From contig JAMJFV010000021.1 in NCBI GenBank assembly GCA_023544495.1, positions 1 to 19,039 on the forward strand: a stretch of DNA of 19,039 bases, written 5' to 3'. Origin of the DNA: ANME-2 cluster archaeon. GTDB lineage: Archaea; Halobacteriota; Methanosarcinia; Methanosarcinales; Methanocomedenaceae. The position numbers and the translations under genes are program-made. The notes beneath the pieces were generated by a model. The model worked only from the letters and a program-made list of their open reading frames with translations, searched no databases and was not told the origin of the DNA. Within the stretch, counting starts at the first letter, position 1, and each line of letters opens with the position of its first letter. Below, one piece after another: positions 6,890 to 14,295 of the stretch.

Positions 6890-7701
6890 AATTTCCTGCC
6901 GATAATCCTTCCCCTGCCCACTTTGCTTTTTTGTGCAGCATTGACCCAATTATCAAGTCCCCTATCAATTTCATTGAACAACTCTTCTCCATACATTCTA
7001 ATGATGGAATCCTTTAGTTCGTTCCGAAGCTTGTTCTGGTAAATGCTGCAATGGCGGGCAAAATCAATACTCAGATCCTCTTTTTCAATAAGGTTAAAAC
7101 CCACATCCAGTAATAACGTTTCATACCCATCCAGTGTTTCCATGTACGGGAAGACCATGAATGTATTGAGGCAGACCCATTCATCGTCGGTCATATTCCC
7201 GATCTGTGTCCAATCGGTAAAAACAATGATCCCTCCGGGTTTCAGGACCCTGTAGGCTTCTTCTATCAACCGTTCCTTATCTGTTATATAGCACCAGGCA
7301 TCCTGCCCCAGTACTACATCAAAAGTACCCGCTCTGAAAGGGATATCCAGGGCATTCCCCAATCGATAATCTACAAGATGGTCCAGCCCTTCGGTTCTTG
7401 TCCTCCTTGTAGCTTCATCGAGCATCTTCTGTGTGGCATCCAGTCCTGTGATATAACTTCCATAGTTCCTGGCAAGATACCGTGCCGGACCCCCCAGTGC
7501 ACTGCAAATATCCAGTACTCTGGTCTCGCTGTTCATCCCCGCTTTCTGTGCCATTATATCTGTTTCGGCCTCGCCGCCAACATGAATGTGTTCACCCATG
7601 AGCATTTCCCAGAGAATACCTGCCGGCCCTTCATAAGCATCATTGACATCTCCAATGGTAAAATCCAGTTTCTCCCCCTTCTTTATGGCATTCATATACA
7701 T
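6886..7701 (-). CDS. Class I SAM-dependent methyltransferase, sarcosine/dimethylglycine MT-like
   Basis: The product is 271 residues. The Rossmann motif I is VLDICSALGGPARYLA (62-77), the acidic residue binding the SAM ribose is Asp88 in GLDATQKML, and later motifs are GQDAWCYITD and VLKPGGIIVFTDW. The QDA...RVLKPGG...FTD pattern and the YEGP..ILWEML..HIHVGG N-terminus resemble the sarcosine/dimethylglycine and related small-molecule N-methyltransferases. It is not an ArsM-type arsenite methyltransferase as far as I can see, lacking the cysteine pattern I would expect. The TAG of the radical SAM gene is part of its ribosome site (TTAGGAG, then ATG), and its own TGA overlaps the next ATG. A start at 7695 (third residue) is equally possible. 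Substrate unknown. Confidence 0.88.
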   Translation of the reverse strand: MYMNAIKKGEKLDFTIGDVNDAYEGPAGILWEMLMGEHIHVGGEAETDIMAQKAGMNSETRVLDICSALGGPARYLARNYGSYITGLDATQKMLDEATRRTRTEGLDHLVDYRLGNALDIPFRAGTFDVVLGQDAWCYITDKERLIEEAYRVLKPGGIIVFTDWTQIGNMTDDEWVCLNTFMVFPYMETLDGYETLLLDVGFNLIEKEDLSIDFARHCSIYQNKLRNELKDSIIRMYGEELFNEIDRGLDNWVNAAQKSKVGRGRIIGRKL

Positions 7702-7707
7702 TTACTC

Positions 7708-8775
7708 CTAACGATCAGGATAATTATTGGGATTCATCCAGCACCTGGGATCCTCGGCCATAACGTCCCCGTTCTCATAAAAGGCAGTAGCCCTGCATCC
7801 CCAGCATACAGAATTATGGTCACATATGCTGCAATGACCAGGCAGATTATCCGGATCTCGTAATTTCGTTAATAGCAGGTCATCTCTGTGTCGTTCCACA
7901 GCTTTCTCAAATGAAGTTTCATGGATATTCCCAAACCCTTTCCTTATTACCGAGCATGGGGTAAGGTCACCATCAATGGTCACGCAGATGATACCCCCGC
8001 AATAGAATTTATTGGCATCCATGGTGCTCATGGATAACCGGGAGCCGGCATAATTGACTTCATCACGGACCTCGCATGCTTCTTTTACATCCTGGATCGC
8101 AGGAATCCAATCAGCATGTTCCCTGGCCAGTCCTGCTTTGCACATCTGGGTAAGGCACGTCCTCATCCCAAACGTTTCAAAAAAATACCGGGTCGTTTTT
8201 TTTACATCTTCGCCTGCTACAAGTTTGCAAAATGTGATACAATTCATCATGGTATCAGGTTCCTTTCCATGAGCTTGAACGTTCTCGATACCTTTCAAGA
8301 TCAATTGTATCTTCTTTTTTGGATTACCAGTATGCAGTCTGCCATATATCTCTTCATCAAGGCTGTCCAGATGAACAGAAATAAAACCCCCTTGTGTAAC
8401 TTCAACGACCTTTCTGGCAACGTCAAAATTCCCAAGAGGCATTCCGCTGGTCCAGATATTGTTCTTTAATCCTTTATCCATGGCATAGATCATCAATTCA
8501 TACCAGTCACTCCTGAGGATAGGGTCACCGCCTAACCAATCTATTGCCCTCACTTCCATTCTTGCCGCACTGTCCAGGATATCCATGATGTTTTGGGTGG
8601 CAAGTTCTTTCATAGGAGCATCAGCAGAGGATGCGTAACAGTAACGGCAACCCTGCTGGCAGGTGAGGTTCGATTCTATCTGGACCGTGTAGACCTTATT
8701 CTCCTCAAAATATTTCATTTCCTCAGCATGATCTGGGTGAAAGCAGCCGTATGTGATTATTGACTCAGGTTCCAT
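7708..8775 (-). CDS. Radical SAM/SPASM domain enzyme
   Basis: The product is 355 residues. The radical SAM cluster motif CX3CX2C is Cys39, Cys43 and Cys46 (CQQGCRYCY), and LGGDP at 81-85 is the GGE-like SAM-binding motif. The C-terminal SPASM region has cysteines 259, 264, 274, 315, 318, 324, 327 and 345, enough to bind two further [4Fe-4S] clusters. Such enzymes modify peptides or tetrapyrroles (AhbC/AhbD, NirJ) or act on proteins. No precursor peptide gene is visible next to it. It differs from ArsS-type arsenosugar enzymes, which lack this SPASM layout as far as I know. GGAGG lies about nine bases before the ATG at 8775. The gene stands between the membrane protein (19-nt gap) and the methyltransferase (6-nt gap), in one operon. 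Its substrate is unknown. Confidence 0.92.
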   Translation of the reverse strand: MEPESIITYGCFHPDHAEEMKYFEENKVYTVQIESNLTCQQGCRYCYASSADAPMKELATQNIMDILDSAARMEVRAIDWLGGDPILRSDWYELMIYAMDKGLKNNIWTSGMPLGNFDVARKVVEVTQGGFISVHLDSLDEEIYGRLHTGNPKKKIQLILKGIENVQAHGKEPDTMMNCITFCKLVAGEDVKKTTRYFFETFGMRTCLTQMCKAGLAREHADWIPAIQDVKEACEVRDEVNYAGSRLSMSTMDANKFYCGGIICVTIDGDLTPCSVIRKGFGNIHETSFEKAVERHRDDLLLTKLRDPDNLPGHCSICDHNSVCWGCRATAFYENGDVMAEDPRCWMNPNNYPDR

Positions 8776-8794
8776 TCGTCCTCCGTATTCCCTC

Positions 8795-9466
8795 TTATTC
8801 TCCGAGGATTTTTATCGAGATCATAGGCAATATCATCATAAGAATGGCCCAGCTAAAACCCACCTTCCCCACCTGCAATGTTCCAATTTTCCTGACAAAC
8901 CTTTCCAGTATGGCTAAAAAGACCAGAATGAACAACATGGCATTGAAAATACTGGTTGATATATAGTGTTCGAACGGAAGATATGTAGAGAATGGTCCGG
9001 AATTGAACCATCTCACCAGGAAAAATATCAGGGACATATGGGCCAGGCCGATATATGCAAATGTCATCAAGTGGAGCTTAAGCCAGGCATTCAATCTGGG
9101 ATTGGGGCGGACCAGTTCAGACTCCCTGCCTTTCTCTGCAAAATGCAGGATTATCATCAAACCCAGGAATCCCAGGGCAATACCGGTGGCAGTACTCCAG
9201 GACCAGAAAGCCAGTAGAGTGGGAACTATTGAAAATGATGAGATGACCGCTATCAACTGGCAGGAATTTTTCCTGAAATAGAAGGCCGATCCCACTGTAA
9301 TAAAGATAATAGGGAGTGCAAAATTATGGCCCCATCTGGGGTCTTCCCTGAACAGATAAAATGCAGGACCTAACCAGAATATGAGCCAGGCAATCCCCTG
9401 TATCAGGAGCCCATTATTAGAAGTTAATACTGTATCCAGATTAAGTCTATTATGACCAAACGGCAT
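8795..9466 (-). CDS. Polytopic membrane protein, unknown function
   Basis: The product is 223 residues with about six hydrophobic segments: roughly 20-36, 49-60, 69-84, 90-105, 131-150 and 165-185, plus a last one near 200-220. Between them are charged loops such as FREDPRWGH and EKGRESELVRPNPRLN. I do not recognise a family. The start at 9466 has GGAG seven bases upstream; ATG at 9472 (possible leaderless start) and TTG at 9481 are in frame too. It is the first gene of the minus-strand operon and its stop is 19 nt before the radical SAM start. A role in moving or anchoring the product of this cluster would fit its position, but this is inference. Confidence 0.75.
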   Translation of the reverse strand: MPFGHNRLNLDTVLTSNNGLLIQGIAWLIFWLGPAFYLFREDPRWGHNFALPIIFITVGSAFYFRKNSCQLIAVISSFSIVPTLLAFWSWSTATGIALGFLGLMIILHFAEKGRESELVRPNPRLNAWLKLHLMTFAYIGLAHMSLIFFLVRWFNSGPFSTYLPFEHYISTSIFNAMLFILVFLAILERFVRKIGTLQVGKVGFSWAILMMILPMISIKILGE

Positions 9467-9494
9467 AATCATTCTCCGCAATTGTGTTGACTTT

Positions 9495-9503
9495 TTATTA
9501 TAT
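9495..9503. promoter_or_regulatory. Shared TATA-like region of the divergent transferase and radical SAM operon
   Basis: TTATTATAT on the plus strand is centred about 28 bases before the ATG at 9527, so the plus transcript is probably leaderless; no ribosome site is visible there. Its complement, ATATAATAA, is also TATA-like and is centred about 27-33 bases before the minus-strand starts at 9472/9466. The whole spacer is only about 60 bp, so the two sides are likely controlled together. Confidence 0.55.
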
Positions 9504-9526
9504 GAGCGTTTCTCTACATATTGTCA

Positions 9527-10219
9527 ATGATATCAATAATCACACCAGTACTTAATGAGAAAGGGTATGTGGAACCTTTCCTGATACACCTGAATACTAT
9601 TAACGGTGATATTGAACTGATACTGGTGGACGGAGGGAGTACTGACGGGACCATAAATGAGATCCTGGGATGTACTAACAATTTCAGGCACAGGCTGGAA
9701 TTGCTGGAGACGAAAACAGGAAGAGGTCACCAGATGAATAGGGGAGCTGAGAAAGCCCGGGGGAATATTCTGCTTTTTCTTCATGTGGATAGTCTGATCA
9801 ACAGGGATTCTTTGAGGATTATTGAAAGAACATTGAAAGATACAGCCATTATTGGTGGTGGTTTCACGCAAAGGTTCAATGATCCTGACACATTTTTGAC
9901 AATGATGAGCCTATTGGGTAATTTCAGGACACGGTTGACCAATATCTTCTATGGTGATTACGGATTTTTCATAAAAAAAGAGATATTTGAACAAATGGGC
10001 GGGTATGATGACATACCGTATCTGGAAGACGTGGAGATCTGCCGCAGGGCTAAGAAATTCGGCAAACTGAAACAAATAGACTGCAAGATCTACACATCTG
10101 CCCGGCGCTATACCAGTAAGGGCAGGATCAGACTTTCGATTGTTTTCATACTGGCTGTCCTTATGAATTCACTGGGATTACGACCAGCATTTCTGGGAAA
10201 TTATATTGCGGATAAATGA
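9527..10219 (+). CDS. TIGR04283-type family 2 glycosyltransferase
   Basis: The product is 230 residues with a single GT-A domain. It shows VDGGSTDGT (34-42), GRGHQMNRGA (65-74), the metal-binding-like HVDS (86-89), GGYDDIPYLEDVEICRR, and TSARRYTSKG near the end. The C-terminus has one hydrophobic segment (SIVFILAVLMNSLGL), perhaps for membrane contact. These marks fit the family once named 'transferase 2, rSAM/selenodomain-associated' (mftF-like), which is often coded with TIGR04282 members; the partner is at 6212-6889. The ATG at 9527 is chosen over TTG at 9521 because it gives the usual MISIITPVLNE start and fits a leaderless transcript. The sugar and acceptor are unknown. Confidence 0.9.
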   Translation: MISIITPVLNEKGYVEPFLIHLNTINGDIELILVDGGSTDGTINEILGCTNNFRHRLELLETKTGRGHQMNRGAEKARGNILLFLHVDSLINRDSLRIIERTLKDTAIIGGGFTQRFNDPDTFLTMMSLLGNFRTRLTNIFYGDYGFFIKKEIFEQMGGYDDIPYLEDVEICRRAKKFGKLKQIDCKIYTSARRYTSKGRIRLSIVFILAVLMNSLGLRPAFLGNYIADK

Positions 10220-10221
10220 TC

Positions 10222-10227
10222 TTTTTT
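10222..10227 (+). terminator. Oligo-T terminator after the glycosyltransferase
   Basis: A T6 tract begins two bases after the TGA at 10217-10219, in the 30-nt gap facing trpG. This is a typical archaeal transcription end. Confidence 0.55.
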
Positions 10228-10249
10228 GACGTCTCATTCTGTGGAAGGA

Positions 10250-10840
10250 TCAATTATGATCGAGAGTCATCTCTAAAAAGTTCTCAATGATCTTCATCCC
10301 CACCTCTGTCAGTACAGACTCGGGGTGGAACTGCAGCCCCTCGACAGGATACTCCCTGTGCCGCAGCCCCATAATGATACCATCCACGGTCCGGGCAGTA
10401 ACTTCCAGCACATCAGGCAGGCTCTCCTCATCCACTACCAGGGAATGGTACCTTCCCCCCACTATGGTCGGTGGCAGACCCGCATAAATGCCGTTCTGGC
10501 TGTGTGTTATCTCAGAGGTTTTACCGTGCACCGGGCCACACGGTGAATGTATCACCCTGGCACCATAGGCAGCCGCAATGGCCTGGTGACCCAGGCACAC
10601 ACCCAGTAATGGGGTATGAGGCCCGAATGTCCTGATAATTTCAATGCAGTTACCGATATCAGCAGGGTTATGTGGGTTACCCGGGCCCGGTGATATCACT
10701 ATGGCATCCGGAGCGACCTGGCTGACATCGTCCAGGCCTATGGTATTAGGTACTACCAGGGTATCGGGCTCAAAGACTGATACGTAATCCACAAGGTTCC
10801 ACACAAAGGAATCCTTATTGTTCACGAACAGTACCTTCAT
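10250..10840 (-). CDS. trpG: Anthranilate synthase component II (glutamine amidotransferase)
   Basis: This 196-residue cytoplasmic subunit hydrolyses glutamine and passes ammonia to TrpE. The class I amidotransferase triad is Cys82 in GVCLGHQ, and His172 and Glu174 in QFHPES; the oxyanion region is PGPGNP (51-56). Its ATG overlaps the trpE TGA (ATGA), so the two subunits are translated together. The pairing with TrpE in a trp operon rules for TrpG over the folate protein PabA. It is the last gene of the operon; the converging glycosyltransferase gene ends 30 nt away. Confidence 0.96.
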   Translation of the reverse strand: MKVLFVNNKDSFVWNLVDYVSVFEPDTLVVPNTIGLDDVSQVAPDAIVISPGPGNPHNPADIGNCIEIIRTFGPHTPLLGVCLGHQAIAAAYGARVIHSPCGPVHGKTSEITHSQNGIYAGLPPTIVGGRYHSLVVDEESLPDVLEVTARTVDGIIMGLRHREYPVEGLQFHPESVLTEVGMKIIENFLEMTLDHN

Positions 10841-12423
10841 GCGCCGCCCCCCAGCGCTTGTATCATGGCCGCCATTTTCCGCTCGGTCTCGTTGTACTCA
10901 TACGTGGGGTCAGAGTCGGCCACAATACCTGCGCCCGCCTGGATATAGGCCTTCCCGGCTTTCATTACGACCGTACGGATGACGATGGCAAAATCTGCAT
11001 CACCGTTCAGGGAATAATAACCCACACCTCCGCCATAGGGACCCCTGGCAGAGGTTTCCAGTTCATCGATTATCTCCATAGCCCGTATCTTGGGTGCCCC
11101 TGACAGGGTACCGGCAGGGAAAATAGCACGTGTGGCATCGAACTGGTCGCACTCGTCCCGCATCAGCCCTGTGACTGTGCTTTCAATGTGCTGCACGTGT
11201 GAATATTTCAGCACGCTCATAAAGTCCTCCACTTTTACCGTGCCGGGTTTACTCACCATTCTCACATCATTGCGTCCCAGGTCTACCAGCATCACATGTT
11301 CAGCACGTTCTTTCTCATCACCCAGCATCTTCTGTGCCAGTAGTTCATCTTCCCCGGCCGTGGCTCCGCGGGGACAGGTACCTGCGATGGGATTGGTGAT
11401 CACTTTCCTGTTATGGACGGTCAGCAATGTTTCCGGACTGGCGCCGATAATCCCTGTATCTCCGAACTCGAACAGGTACATATACGGACTGGGGTTCACT
11501 TCCCTCAAGGTATGATAGATTTCCATAGGGGTCTGCTTGATGTCCAGCTCATACCGGCGTGACGGCACGACCTGGAAGATATCCCCGTCAATGATATGCT
11601 GCCGTGCGCGCCTGACAGCATTTTCATAGAGCTGCTGGTCCATAGTACAGGTCATATCTTTTATCAGGGATGTCTGCGGGACAGGGGTTAATACAACCTG
11701 TTGAGCTTCTTTTATGATATGCAGCAGTTTTATGGCATCGTCCTTTGTCTCTGCATAAACCGATGCAGCATCTTCTTTTTCGCCAATGAACGGCGTCATG
11801 ACCACATGGATGGTATCGGTCAGGTGGTCGAATACTACCGTCCTGCTCACCAGTGCAAACTGGGCATCAGGGAACTCTGAAGTATGGGCAGATGGTTTAT
11901 CCATCCAGCAGTCATGTATCAGGTCATAGGAATTGAACCCGATGGCACCTCCGAGGAACGTCTGCCTGTCAAATGTGGTATTGTTCAAAAGCACGGCACC
12001 GTTGGCAGGGAAAGCTGCCCTCACAGCATCAAGGGTATCAAAACCCGGCTTGATCCGCCCGGTCAGACTATTATTATTCACTCCTGTCACATCACAAACA
12101 CTGTTCAGGTTATGTGAAATATGCTCAATCAGGGGTGTAAGGTCCTGGTATTCCAGTGTTATCAGCCTGTCTTTTACTGTGACCATAGCATCGGGGTCTG
12201 CTCCCACAAATGAGAACCGGGCGTGACGCTGTTCCTTCTCAACCGATTCCAGCAGATAGGAATACTTGCAGGCTTCACTGATGTGCTCTCTTAACGCATG
12301 ATACAGTTCAAAGGGAGTGCACTGCGCGGCAGTCTTAGTGCTCATCTGGATGATGACAGGTCTGTTCCCTGCTGCCAGGTCGCTAAACGCTGTTGGGGTC
12401 AGGTCAAGCTGTATATCATTCAT
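10837..12423 (-). CDS. trpE: Anthranilate synthase component I
   Basis: The product is 528 residues and converts chorismate and ammonia to anthranilate, with TrpG. The C-terminal chorismate-binding domain shows GTCPRGAT, DEKERAEHVMLVDLGRND, FPAGTLSGAPKIRAMEII and the final AGAGIVADSDPTYEYNE. The N-terminal domain has LLES at 57-60, the motif that in bacterial TrpE forms the tryptophan feedback site, so feedback inhibition is likely. A middle stretch at about 100-160 is less conserved. The ATG overlaps the end of trpF by eight bases. Length is normal for the family. PabB is less likely given the trp neighbours. Confidence 0.97.
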   Translation of the reverse strand: MNDIQLDLTPTAFSDLAAGNRPVIIQMSTKTAAQCTPFELYHALREHISEACKYSYLLESVEKEQRHARFSFVGADPDAMVTVKDRLITLEYQDLTPLIEHISHNLNSVCDVTGVNNNSLTGRIKPGFDTLDAVRAAFPANGAVLLNNTTFDRQTFLGGAIGFNSYDLIHDCWMDKPSAHTSEFPDAQFALVSRTVVFDHLTDTIHVVMTPFIGEKEDAASVYAETKDDAIKLLHIIKEAQQVVLTPVPQTSLIKDMTCTMDQQLYENAVRRARQHIIDGDIFQVVPSRRYELDIKQTPMEIYHTLREVNPSPYMYLFEFGDTGIIGASPETLLTVHNRKVITNPIAGTCPRGATAGEDELLAQKMLGDEKERAEHVMLVDLGRNDVRMVSKPGTVKVEDFMSVLKYSHVQHIESTVTGLMRDECDQFDATRAIFPAGTLSGAPKIRAMEIIDELETSARGPYGGGVGYYSLNGDADFAIVIRTVVMKAGKAYIQAGAGIVADSDPTYEYNETERKMAAMIQALGGGA

Positions 12424-13123
12424 GATAATGCCCCTTTACCTGCCGGATGAATGTCTTTACTTTGTTCTCGTCTTTACTGCCGCCGGTCTCAACTCCTGAT
12501 GCCGTATCCACAGCATAAGGTCTTACGGTCCGTACAGCTTCGGCCACATTTTCGGGTTTCAGGCCACCTGCCAGTATGACGGGCAGCGGTGAACTGGCGG
12601 TAATGGCCTGGCTTATGGTCCAGTCATGAACTGCCCCCGTCCCCCCTGTTCTGCCACCAATGTTCGTATCCAGGAGAATGGCATCGACCGTGTGTTGCAG
12701 CCGGGATATATACGCAATGGTATTTCCAATGTCAGTATCCGGGTCGACAGGTACGGTCTTGATAAGTTTTACGCGTGTGGCTTTCTTGATCGTATTCAAT
12801 TCCTCAACTGTCAGGTAATTGTGGATCTGGACAGCATCAGGCCGTACGCAATCTATTAATTCCACTGCTTGTGCCGGGTCATCAGGCATGCAAACCATTA
12901 CTGATGTGACAAAGGGAGGTGTACAGGCGACCAGGTCCCTGGCAGTTTTCCGGGCAATGTTGCGGGGCGTATCGACCGGGACCTCGGTAATGAATCCCAC
13001 GGCATCTGCACCGTGGTGTACTGCCATCCGGACTGAGATCCGGTCACTCATACCACATATCTTAATTCTGGGAACCGGGATACTGTTTTTTATTAACATC
13101 TGGCAGCCTGCTGGTTTTTGCAT
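12416..13123 (-). CDS. trpF: Phosphoribosylanthranilate isomerase
   Basis: A 235-residue TIM-barrel enzyme that isomerises phosphoribosylanthranilate to the CdRP intermediate. The catalytic cysteine is Cys23 in KICG, the general acid is Asp152 in AILLDT, QIH stands at 99-101, and the phosphate-binding GGTG loop is at 160-163, followed by ILAGGLKPENV. The start at 13123 leaves six bases after the trpD stop; Met9 (13099) would remove an unusual nine-residue extension and is a real alternative. No strong ribosome site distinguishes them. The gene overlaps trpE by eight bases. Confidence 0.95.
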   Translation of the reverse strand: MQKPAGCQMLIKNSIPVPRIKICGMSDRISVRMAVHHGADAVGFITEVPVDTPRNIARKTARDLVACTPPFVTSVMVCMPDDPAQAVELIDCVRPDAVQIHNYLTVEELNTIKKATRVKLIKTVPVDPDTDIGNTIAYISRLQHTVDAILLDTNIGGRTGGTGAVHDWTISQAITASSPLPVILAGGLKPENVAEAVRTVRPYAVDTASGVETGGSKDENKVKTFIRQVKGHYHE

Positions 13124-13129
13124 ACGTTT

Positions 13130-14158
13130 TCACAGATAGTTGTTCAACTGGTCCGGCACACCAGCAATGTTCACAAAGTTCCTGAGCTTTTCAAGGGCAC
13201 TGCCATTATCTATGGTCTGCTGTGCCAGTTCAATACCGTCTTTGAGATCAGATGCTTTTTCACCGACTACCAGGGCAGCGGCAGAGTTCATGACTACAAT
13301 GTCACGTTTTGGCCCTTTTTTACCTTTCACTATTTTCACAATATCAGCAGCATTCTCCTGGGGCGTCCCGCCTTTGATATCATGTATGATCGCCCTTGGT
13401 ATTCCCAGTTCTTCGGGAGTGAGTGAATAGGTTTCGACATTCCCGTCATTCAGTTCTGCTACTGTTGTCTGTCCAAGGTTGGATATTTCGTCCAGGCCGC
13501 TGCCGTGGACCACAAAAGCTCGTTTTGTGCCCAGCAGGTTGAGTACATCTGCCATGGTAATACAAAGGGACTCGTCAAACACCCCAATCACCTGGGCTCT
13601 GGCATTTGCAGGGTTTGTCAGCGGTCCCAGGATGTTGAACACGGTGCGAACACCCAGTTCTTTCCTGGGTCCACCCACCCGTTTCATGGATGGGTGAAAG
13701 ACGGGGGCGAGCATGAAGCCTATCCCTGCCTGTTCAATGACCTGTTCCACCTTATCAGGAGGCAGGTCGATGCTCACACCCAGTTCTTTAAGTACGTCTG
13801 CACTACCCGATCTTGAAGTAATGGAATAGTTGCCGTGCTTGGCCACAGGTACTCCGGCTGCAGATGTTACGATAGCAGATGCCGTGCTCACATTGATGGT
13901 ATGGGATGAATCCCCGCCTGTACCGCACGTATCTACCAGCGTGCCGCTGACCTTCGGATGAATGATATTGGCCGCTTTTTTCATTCCCCTGGCCAGGCCG
14001 GCTATCTCATTGGCCGATTCGCCCTTCATCTTGAGTGCTATCAGGAATGCACCTATCTGGGCATCGGTGGCATCTGCAAAGATACTGCCAATGGCGGATT
14101 CGGCTTCCTCTGATGACAGGTCATGTCCTGATGTTATTTTCTGGATAAATTCTTGCAT
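13130..14158 (-). CDS. trpD: Anthranilate phosphoribosyltransferase
   Basis: The 342-residue enzyme joins anthranilate and PRPP. It shows the PRPP-binding DTCGTGGD (76-83), INVST (88-92), KHGN (107-110), SRSGSADVL, the LGVRTVFNILGPLTNP motif, and the acidic GLDEIS pair for magnesium. Length is typical. The ATG at 14158 has GGTGATT (14164-14170) five bases upstream, a good match to the archaeal 16S tail. It is the first gene of trpDFEG, and its promoter region carries the TRP-box-like repeats described at 14177-14216. Confidence 0.97.
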   Translation of the reverse strand: MQEFIQKITSGHDLSSEEAESAIGSIFADATDAQIGAFLIALKMKGESANEIAGLARGMKKAANIIHPKVSGTLVDTCGTGGDSSHTINVSTASAIVTSAAGVPVAKHGNYSITSRSGSADVLKELGVSIDLPPDKVEQVIEQAGIGFMLAPVFHPSMKRVGGPRKELGVRTVFNILGPLTNPANARAQVIGVFDESLCITMADVLNLLGTKRAFVVHGSGLDEISNLGQTTVAELNDGNVETYSLTPEELGIPRAIIHDIKGGTPQENAADIVKIVKGKKGPKRDIVVMNSAAALVVGEKASDLKDGIELAQQTIDNGSALEKLRNFVNIAGVPDQLNNYL

Positions 14159-14176
14159 GGTTCAATCACCAAAAAA

Positions 14177-14216
14177 ATGTATATTCATGTACATTGATGT
14201 ATGGATGAGTACATTA
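14177..14216 (-). promoter_or_regulatory. Four 10-bp phased TGTACA-like boxes (TrpY-type operators)
   Basis: On the plus strand the hexamers TGTATA (14178), TGTACA (14188), TGTATG (14198) and AGTACA (14208) sit exactly 10 bp apart, in a decamer pattern close to ATGTACATTG. They lie between the TATA box of trpD and its ribosome site, across the expected transcription start. In Methanothermobacter thermautotrophicus the TrpY repressor binds TGTACA 'TRP boxes' at trp promoters. The equivalence here is inferred from sequence and place. Confidence 0.6.
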
Positions 14217-14225
14217 TATTTATAC
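14215..14225 (-). promoter_or_regulatory. TATA box of the trpDFEG operon
   Basis: The minus strand reads GTATAAATATA, a strong archaeal TATA box. Transcription would start near 14193, giving a leader of about 35 nt before the trpD ATG. Confidence 0.65.
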
Positions 14226-14243
14226 TTTGTGACAACAAAACAA

Positions 14244-14253
14244 TTATAATATA
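14244..14253 (+). promoter_or_regulatory. TATA box of the 14296 gene
   Basis: TTATAATATA lies about 47 bases before the ATG at 14296. Transcription would start near 14275, and AGGATAGG (14282-14289) in the leader can serve as the ribosome site. Confidence 0.55.
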
Positions 14254-14295
14254 TGCTTTTGAATTAATGCACTTCAACAAAAGGATAGGTCCTAC

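Noticed and set aside
6212..6949. 245-residue version of the TIGR04282-like transferase
   Set aside because: The first 20 residues lie in the methyltransferase gene and do not match the family; the ATG at 6889 overlaps the stop as ATGA.
6443..7042. 199-codon open frame on the plus strand
   Set aside because: It runs opposite the end of the methyltransferase and the start of the transferase gene, both well supported.
7708..8775. Peptide (RiPP) maturase with a precursor gene nearby
   Set aside because: SPASM enzymes often modify peptides, but no short precursor-like gene is seen next to it and the spacers in the operon are under 20 bases.
7708..8775. Direct call as the arsenosugar enzyme ArsS
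   Set aside because: The SPASM cysteine layout and overall length do not fit; only the two neighbouring transferases recall that system.
10250..12423. pabA/pabB (folate branch)
   Set aside because: They are joined to trpF and trpD in one operon, and TrpE has the LLES feedback motif.
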